Assembly (NCBI RefSeq): GCF_036192275.1
Contig: NZ_CP108088.1
Span: forward strand, 806,001 to 870,000
Origin: Streptomyces sp. NBC_00250
GTDB taxonomy: Bacteria; Actinomycetota; Actinomycetes; Streptomycetales; Streptomycetaceae
Direction of reading: 5' to 3'
DNA: 64,000 nt
A program made the position numbers and the translations under genes. This document shows, piece by piece, positions 59,824 through 64,000 of this stretch (position 1 is its first letter; each line of letters begins with the position of its first letter). A model generated the notes under the pieces. That model had not been told where the DNA came from, did not search any database, and was given only the letters and a program-made list of their open reading frames with translations.

Positions 59824-61413
59824 TCAGGCGGTGTCGCGGACGGCGACGATGCCGTTGAAGACGCCGACGTACGCGGTGCCGTCGGGGCCGAGGGTGATCG
59901 GGGCCCAGTTGTTGTCGTACGCGAGGCCGGTGCCGGTGAAGCGGCTGAAGGCCCGCTTGCCGGTGCGGAAGTCGACGGCCGTGAGGTACCAGGCGTCGAT
60001 GCCCCAGGCGTTGGGGCGCTTCTCGTAGAAGTAGAGCAGCCCGTTGGCGGTGGACAGCTTCGGGACGGTCGAGGGGGAACGGACGTCGCTCTCCCACACG
60101 GTGTCGCAGCCGCTGCCGTCGGCGCGGACGTCGATCCGGGTCGCGCCGCCGACGACGCTCCGGCCGAGGGTGAGCGTACTCGGGTTCTCGTAGCCGTAGT
60201 TGTTCTCGACGACGAGGCTGTTGCCCCAGCTGATCAGGGAGTTGTCGGTGGTCGACGCTCCCGAGCCGAAGACCGGCACCTTGCAGACGAGGCGCTCGGA
60301 CGCGGGGACGTCGGCGCCCCTGCGGTAGACGAGTACGTTCATGCGGTCGTCGGCGTTGTCGGTGATGGCCACGTACTCGTCGCGGGTGCCGAAGAGGTCG
60401 GGGGTGGTGCCCGAACCCTGGTTCACCGAACCGGGCTTGGTGCCGGTCCCCCGGTCGTACGTCTCGCGCCAGCGCACGCGCGGGACGCCGTCCGCGTCGG
60501 ACTCGAAGCCGTACAGGGCGTGGTCGGTGACGAGGGAGACTCCGTCCTCCGCGACGGAGAAGGAGTTCTGGATCTCCTCCCCTTCGAGCCGGATCGCGCG
60601 CAACGCGCCCGTGGCGGGGTCGACGGTGCCCACGCGGCCGAGGCGGGTGACCCACCAGATGCGGCCGTCCCAGTCCGGCATGACGGAGGTGACGGGGTCG
60701 CAGACTCCGCTGGGGAAGAGGTTCGTCCAGGTGACGCAGTCGTGGGGAACGAGGGAGGTGAGGTCCCAGTCGTTCTGGACGACGAACTCCCAGGCACCGT
60801 CGGCCTTCTGACGGTGCGCGATGCGCTGGATGTGCTGCCGGGAGTCGGCGAGGACGACCCGGTCCTGGTCGTCGAGGTAGAAGTAGGCGCCGCCGGAGGT
60901 GTCCTTGAAGATCTTCTCGAAGTCGAGGCGGGTGATGGCCTCGACGGTCGAGGACCGCTGCGGCAGCTTGTACTCGGCGAGGGTGTCCAGGGTGCGCGGG
61001 TCGAGCAGCTTCAGCAGGAAGCCGTTGAAGGTGCCGCACACGGTGACGAGCCGGCCGCCGGAGTCGAAGGTGACGGTGGCGCACTCCCCGCCGACGGGAG
61101 CGATCTTCTCGCTGTCGACGCGCGGTGCGCGACCGAGCGGCCCGGGGTAGGGGTGGGTGCCGCTGCCCGCACCGTCGGCGTGCATGCCGCTGCGCCCGTT
61201 GGGGGCCAGGTACGGATGCTGGGCGGTGCCCTCGCCGGGCACGGGCTGTGCGGTGGCGGGGGCGCCCTCGTAGTGCTCCACGAGGCGGTGTCCGAGGCCG
61301 AGGGGGATCTCCTCGGCCTGGGCGACGGGGGCGGCGCCCACCAGGACGGTGACGGCGAGCGCTATGAGCGCGAGCGCGCGGCCTCGCCTTCGGGGCGGGT
61401 GATGCGTGGTCAA
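59824..61413 (-). CDS. Secreted beta-propeller-like protein
   Basis: A 529-aa exported protein with a Sec signal peptide to about residue 33 (ending VAQAEE). The mature part has repeated beta-sheet blades such as GRIWWVTRLGRVGTVDPATGAL, GFESDADGVPRVRWRETYD and GLLYFYEKRPNAWG, ending GPDGTAYVGVFNGIVAVRD. This is the pattern of PQQ-like or quinoprotein-type propellers. I see no clear PQQ or metal ligands. Several cysteines could form disulfides. Function unknown. It is a single gene, convergent with the VOC gene. Confidence 0.82.
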   Translation of the reverse strand: MTTHHPPRRRGRALALIALAVTVLVGAAPVAQAEEIPLGLGHRLVEHYEGAPATAQPVPGEGTAQHPYLAPNGRSGMHADGAGSGTHPYPGPLGRAPRVDSEKIAPVGGECATVTFDSGGRLVTVCGTFNGFLLKLLDPRTLDTLAEYKLPQRSSTVEAITRLDFEKIFKDTSGGAYFYLDDQDRVVLADSRQHIQRIAHRQKADGAWEFVVQNDWDLTSLVPHDCVTWTNLFPSGVCDPVTSVMPDWDGRIWWVTRLGRVGTVDPATGALRAIRLEGEEIQNSFSVAEDGVSLVTDHALYGFESDADGVPRVRWRETYDRGTGTKPGSVNQGSGTTPDLFGTRDEYVAITDNADDRMNVLVYRRGADVPASERLVCKVPVFGSGASTTDNSLISWGNSLVVENNYGYENPSTLTLGRSVVGGATRIDVRADGSGCDTVWESDVRSPSTVPKLSTANGLLYFYEKRPNAWGIDAWYLTAVDFRTGKRAFSRFTGTGLAYDNNWAPITLGPDGTAYVGVFNGIVAVRDTA

Positions 61414-61790
61414 GGCGGCTCCTCGGGGTCCGTGCGTCAGTCGCGCCGGCGGCCGACGCTAGGCCCGAGTGCGTGAGATGTACATGGCACCGCTCTGCGT
61501 TTCACGGGCAGTTCAGGATGCTGAAACGATCAAGGTCTGAGGCTGGAGAACTCGTCGAAATGCGGCGCCCCGGAGCCCTGGGGAGAATCTGGGGAGAATG
61601 CGCGACCCTGTGCAGCGAACGGCTGACTGCCCGGCCTGCGACTCCGCTCCCCTGCACGGCCAGACAGAAGCCGAACTGCTACTGCGGCCGTCACTCAGAG
61701 TGCTGGCCGGGCTGGCATGCGGCTGCTCGATGTCACGCAGCCCGTACAACGAGAACGGGTCGCACAGTGTCTGCCGTGCCACCCGTTCTC
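61414..61790. other. 377-bp region beside the integrase remnant
   Basis: No convincing gene is present. It contains CTGGGGAGAAT twice in tandem (61578-61599) and a perfect 10-bp inverted repeat, GAGAACGGGT/ACCCGTTCTC (61751-61760 and 61781-61790), abutting the 3' end of the integrase remnant. The latter could be its terminator or part of a former attachment site. Confidence 0.55.
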
Positions 61791-62750
61791 TCAGGTGAGG
61801 GTGAGGACTTCTGGGGTTCGTTCAGGCACCACGCCGAGCAGTGCGTCGACCACAGCGCGCCCCCTTTCCACCGACCTCGGGCATGAAGTGAGCATAGTGG
61901 TCAAGGGTGATGGTCGGGCTGGAGTGGCCCAGCCATCGGGCGAGGGTGACGACGGATTCCCCGGCCTCGAGGATGATCGAGGCGTAGGTGTGGCGGAGTA
62001 CGCGGAAGCCGTCCTTGCGGGACGCCTTCCAGCGTTGCCCGGGCTCCCGCATGGGGATGACGCCCGCCTTCGCAAGGGCGGGCTTCCAGGCATGGTCGTT
62101 GAAGTCGTTGGACCGGAGGGCATTACCGTGTGGAGTGGCCAGAAGGAGAGGGAAGGCCCGCTTCTCCCGCTCGGGCTCCGGACCACCCCAGGGCAGCTCG
62201 ACTTCGACAGCCGGGTACTCATCGTGGGGTGAGAGCCCAAAGGCTTCGCCTTGACGAAGCCCGCACCCCAGGGCGACAACGACTGCGATCCGGTAACGCG
62301 GGTTGATGATGTCCCGGACCCGCAGGGCGGTCTCCAGCGGCCATGCCTCGCGCTCTTCTGCTGGCACCTTTGGCCAGCGCACCGACTTGGCACGCATGGG
62401 ATTGCGAGCAAGCCGCTTGTCGTCGATCGCTGTCTCGAAGATGTTCGAAAGCAGCATGAGAACTTTCCGGGCGGAACGGGGAGCGCATTCCTCTTCGAGG
62501 GTCGCGACGTACCCCCGAAGCACGGTCGCGGAGACGTCCCTCAGCGCGACCTCGCCAAGGTGGGGAAGGACGTGAAGACGCACAGCTTGATCGACACGCC
62601 TGACGGTGCCCGGCGCGCCCCGCACGCCCTTTCTCCAGTGGTGGGTGACGTAGTCGGCGAGAGTGATGGAACCATCGCGAGGGTCGGCAAACTCGCCCCG
62701 TTCACTGTCGGTGCGGGCCCGGCGCAGCCACGCCTCAGCATCCTCCAAGG
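61791..62750 (-). pseudogene. Degenerate tyrosine recombinase (phage/ICE integrase)
   Basis: Family sequence runs from DAEAWLRRARTD to the C-terminus. It keeps an N-terminal SAM-like domain and the catalytic core: Arg in GCGLRQGEAFGL, HxxR in LRHTYAS, LGHSS and the Tyr in LDHYAHFMP. The 5' end is replaced near 62750 by a transposase fragment, so the natural start is lost; the longer frame to 62862 merely reads antisense through that fragment. At the run of five C's at 61860-61864 one base has been gained or lost. The family-like tail (GRAVVDALLGVVPERTPEV) continues in another frame to 61791, while the intact frame ends at 61822 with nonsense. It is probably inactive. Confidence 0.82.
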
Positions 62751-62751
62751 A

Positions 62752-62872
62752 GCTGTACAAGCAACGCAACGTCGTCGAGCGCTGCTTCAACCGCTTCAAG
62801 CAATGGCGCGGCCTCGCCACCAGGTACGACAAGGCAGCCGTCACCCTCGCAGCACTGCGCATGTGGGCATGA
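62752..62872 (+). pseudogene. IS5-family-like transposase C-terminal fragment
   Basis: About 40 codons with the typical transposase end: YKQRNVVERCFNRFKQWRGL, then ATRYDK and AAVTLAALRMWA-stop. It keeps the catalytic-glutamate region (VVERCFNR) but lacks everything upstream. A few residues between ATRYDK and AAVTL also appear deleted. It abuts the truncated integrase, marking a past insertion and deletion. Confidence 0.85.
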
Positions 62873-62875
62873 CCC

Positions 62876-63360
62876 CTTTGACGACGCTGCCTAGCGCGCG
62901 GGAGCGAGCCGAGGTGCCGAGGGCGACGAGCGCGGCAGCCGCTCCGATCCCGGTGAGCACGCCGAAGAGCTGGGGTGTGCCGCCGAGGGGTGGGGCGAGG
63001 AAGGCGGCGGCGAAGGGGCGAGGGCGGAGGCGGTCATGGCGGGTGCGCTGAGGATGCCGGAGAAGCGTCCGTAGTGGGTGGTCCCCCAGCGGTCGGTGAT
63101 GGCTGCGGCCTGGAGGATGGTGAGGTTGCCGCGGACGACGCCCTCGACGACGGACACCGCGATCAGCAGCCCGAAGGGCCCGGGGACGATGGCGAAGGCG
63201 ACGGTGGTCAGGGCGCCGAGGACGATGAGGACGACGGTGCGGGTGGTGGTGCCCGTGTGGCGGGCGAGGGTCGTGGAGAGGGTGCGGCCGAGGCTCTGGC
63301 CGGCGCCTCCGAGGCCCAGGGCCCACGCGGCCTGGCTGGTGGTGCGCCACGGAAAGTTTG
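62876..63360 (-). pseudogene. MFS transporter fragment, truncated and frameshifted
   Basis: About 160 codons of an MFS protein (SQAAWALGLGGAGQSLGRTL, then a helix-rich stretch and SGILSAPAMTASALAP) without start or end. At the four-G run 63015-63018 a base is missing. The membrane sequence continues in the next frame as FAAAFLAPPLGGTPQLFGVL until it meets the transposase fragment. Both ends and the frame are lost, so it is not functional. Confidence 0.82.
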
Positions 63361-63498
63361 CTGCCCCCAGGGCAGGGCGATCCTCACCGCTCACCACCTG
63401 GCTCTCTGCGTTGTGCGATCACGGAGACCAACGGTCTGTCACCCTGGGTGTCGGTATGGTCACAGGCGTGCCACGACAACACGGGAAGGCGGCCACAC

Positions 63499-63951
63499 AT
63501 GGCACAGGACCAGGGCAAGATGCTGCGGGACCGGTTCGACGAACTCAACACGGACGGCACCGGTGTCAGCCAGAAAGACGTTCGCGCTCTTCTCGTGGAC
63601 CAGGGCGGGTGGAAGGCGGCTGATGTCGACGTGACCCTGCGCGAAGCCACCGGTGGCACCGACGCACGGATCGACACCAACACCTTCCGCAGCATCGTTC
63701 GAGTGGATCTGGCGACGCCGACGGAGCAGAGCAAGCGGATGCTGGACGCGTTCAAGGCCCTCGACACCGACGACACCGGATTCATCACGGAGGCTGAGCT
63801 CCGCCAACTCCTTCTGAACTGGGGCGACTCACTGACCTCACCGGAGGTTGAGGAGCTCATGAAGGAGGTCACCGTGGACAGCGAGGGACGGGTCAGCTAC
63901 GACTCGTACGTCGCCGCGATCGTCACCGGCTACCCCCTGGCCTCTGCATAA
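63499..63951 (+). CDS. EF-hand calcium-binding protein
   Basis: A 150-aa acidic, calmodulin-like protein. The third EF-hand is canonical (DTDDTGFITEAE, about residues 93-104). The first (NTDGTGVSQKD) is one residue short in the loop, and two more degenerate hands (GTDARIDTNTF and DSEGRVSYDSY) complete two EF pairs. It probably binds one or two Ca2+ and acts as a buffer or sensor, as known for other streptomycete EF-hand proteins. GGGAAGG lies about ten bases before the ATG at 63499, and codon use is less GC-extreme than its neighbours. It follows the decayed island. Confidence 0.9.
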   Translation: MAQDQGKMLRDRFDELNTDGTGVSQKDVRALLVDQGGWKAADVDVTLREATGGTDARIDTNTFRSIVRVDLATPTEQSKRMLDAFKALDTDDTGFITEAELRQLLLNWGDSLTSPEVEELMKEVTVDSEGRVSYDSYVAAIVTGYPLASA

Positions 63952-64000
63952 CGGCCGAACCCGCGCACCTGGCCGAGCCGGCGCCCCTGCTGTGGTCGGC

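Noticed and set aside
62751..62862. Complete integrase with start at 62862
   Set aside because: The first ~37 codons are antisense of a transposase fragment; the integrase homology starts only around DAEAWLRR.
62891..63397. Intact small membrane protein of 168 aa
   Set aside because: It begins and ends in non-membrane nonsense, and the MFS similarity switches frame at 63015-63018, so it is a pseudogene.

Overview
The window is chromosomal DNA of a high-GC actinomycete, almost certainly a Streptomyces. GC is very high with third-position G/C bias, there are GTG and TTG starts, terminators lack T-tracts, and the content is typical of the genus: a streptogrisin-like protease, DUF4232 and DUF5997 proteins, a GOLPH3/GPP34 protein, a GH81 glucanase and many one-component regulators. 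It reads as chromosome-arm or accessory sequence: many small divergent regulator/target units and few housekeeping genes.

Layout. 1-6.6 kb (minus strand): a tRNA-Pro(CGG)-like gene with non-canonical D and T loops, whose 3' end is three bases from the start codon of a 774-aa unknown protein. A giant unknown protein (at least 1353 aa, running off the left edge) follows. 6.7-15.7 kb: a beta-glucan utilisation locus made of a LacI regulator, a divergent secreted GH81 endo-beta-1,3-glucanase, a sugar ABC importer (binding protein plus two permeases, no ATPase) and a GH1 beta-glucosidase, tied together by three GAGAGCGCTCTC-type palindromes. 15.8-29.7 kb: a lipoprotein, a streptogrisin C-like protease, a LysR regulator, a GOLPH3-like protein, an ATP-grasp-like protein, a DUF4232 lipoprotein, a two-MarR operon, a P-loop kinase, a TetR/amidohydrolase pair and a MerR/tandem alpha-beta hydrolase pair with a classical 19-base-spacer MerR promoter.

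29.8-36.8 kb is the most interesting metabolic unit: GntR, an AprB-like two-cluster ferredoxin, an SsuA/NMT1-type binding lipoprotein with a NosL-like tail, an ABC permease, an ABC ATPase and an AprA-like flavoprotein fused to HEAT-like repeats. It looks like an adenylylsulfate-reductase-like redox pair wired to an importer, in an organism not expected to carry out dissimilatory sulfur metabolism. The substrate is unknown.

36.8-45 kb: a GNAT acetyltransferase, VOC proteins, an M20 amidohydrolase with an MFS transporter opposite a double-Lrp regulator, a second MFS opposite a MarR, and a DUF2568 membrane protein. 45.3-51.4 kb: a secreted GH13 amylase with two starch-binding-like modules, a DUF1304/TetR operon and a secreted subtilase. 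51.5-54.2 kb: an AurF-like diiron oxygenase followed by a ferredoxin-ferredoxin reductase fusion. 54.3-61.4 kb: a Cyt-toxin-like protein, a LysR-effector-domain-only protein beside DUF5997, a universal stress protein, Nudix, FGE-like and VOC proteins, and a secreted beta-propeller protein. 61.7-63.4 kb is a decayed mobile island (frameshifted integrase, transposase fragment, MFS fragment). An EF-hand protein closes the window. No rRNA, CRISPR array, riboswitch or replication origin was seen.
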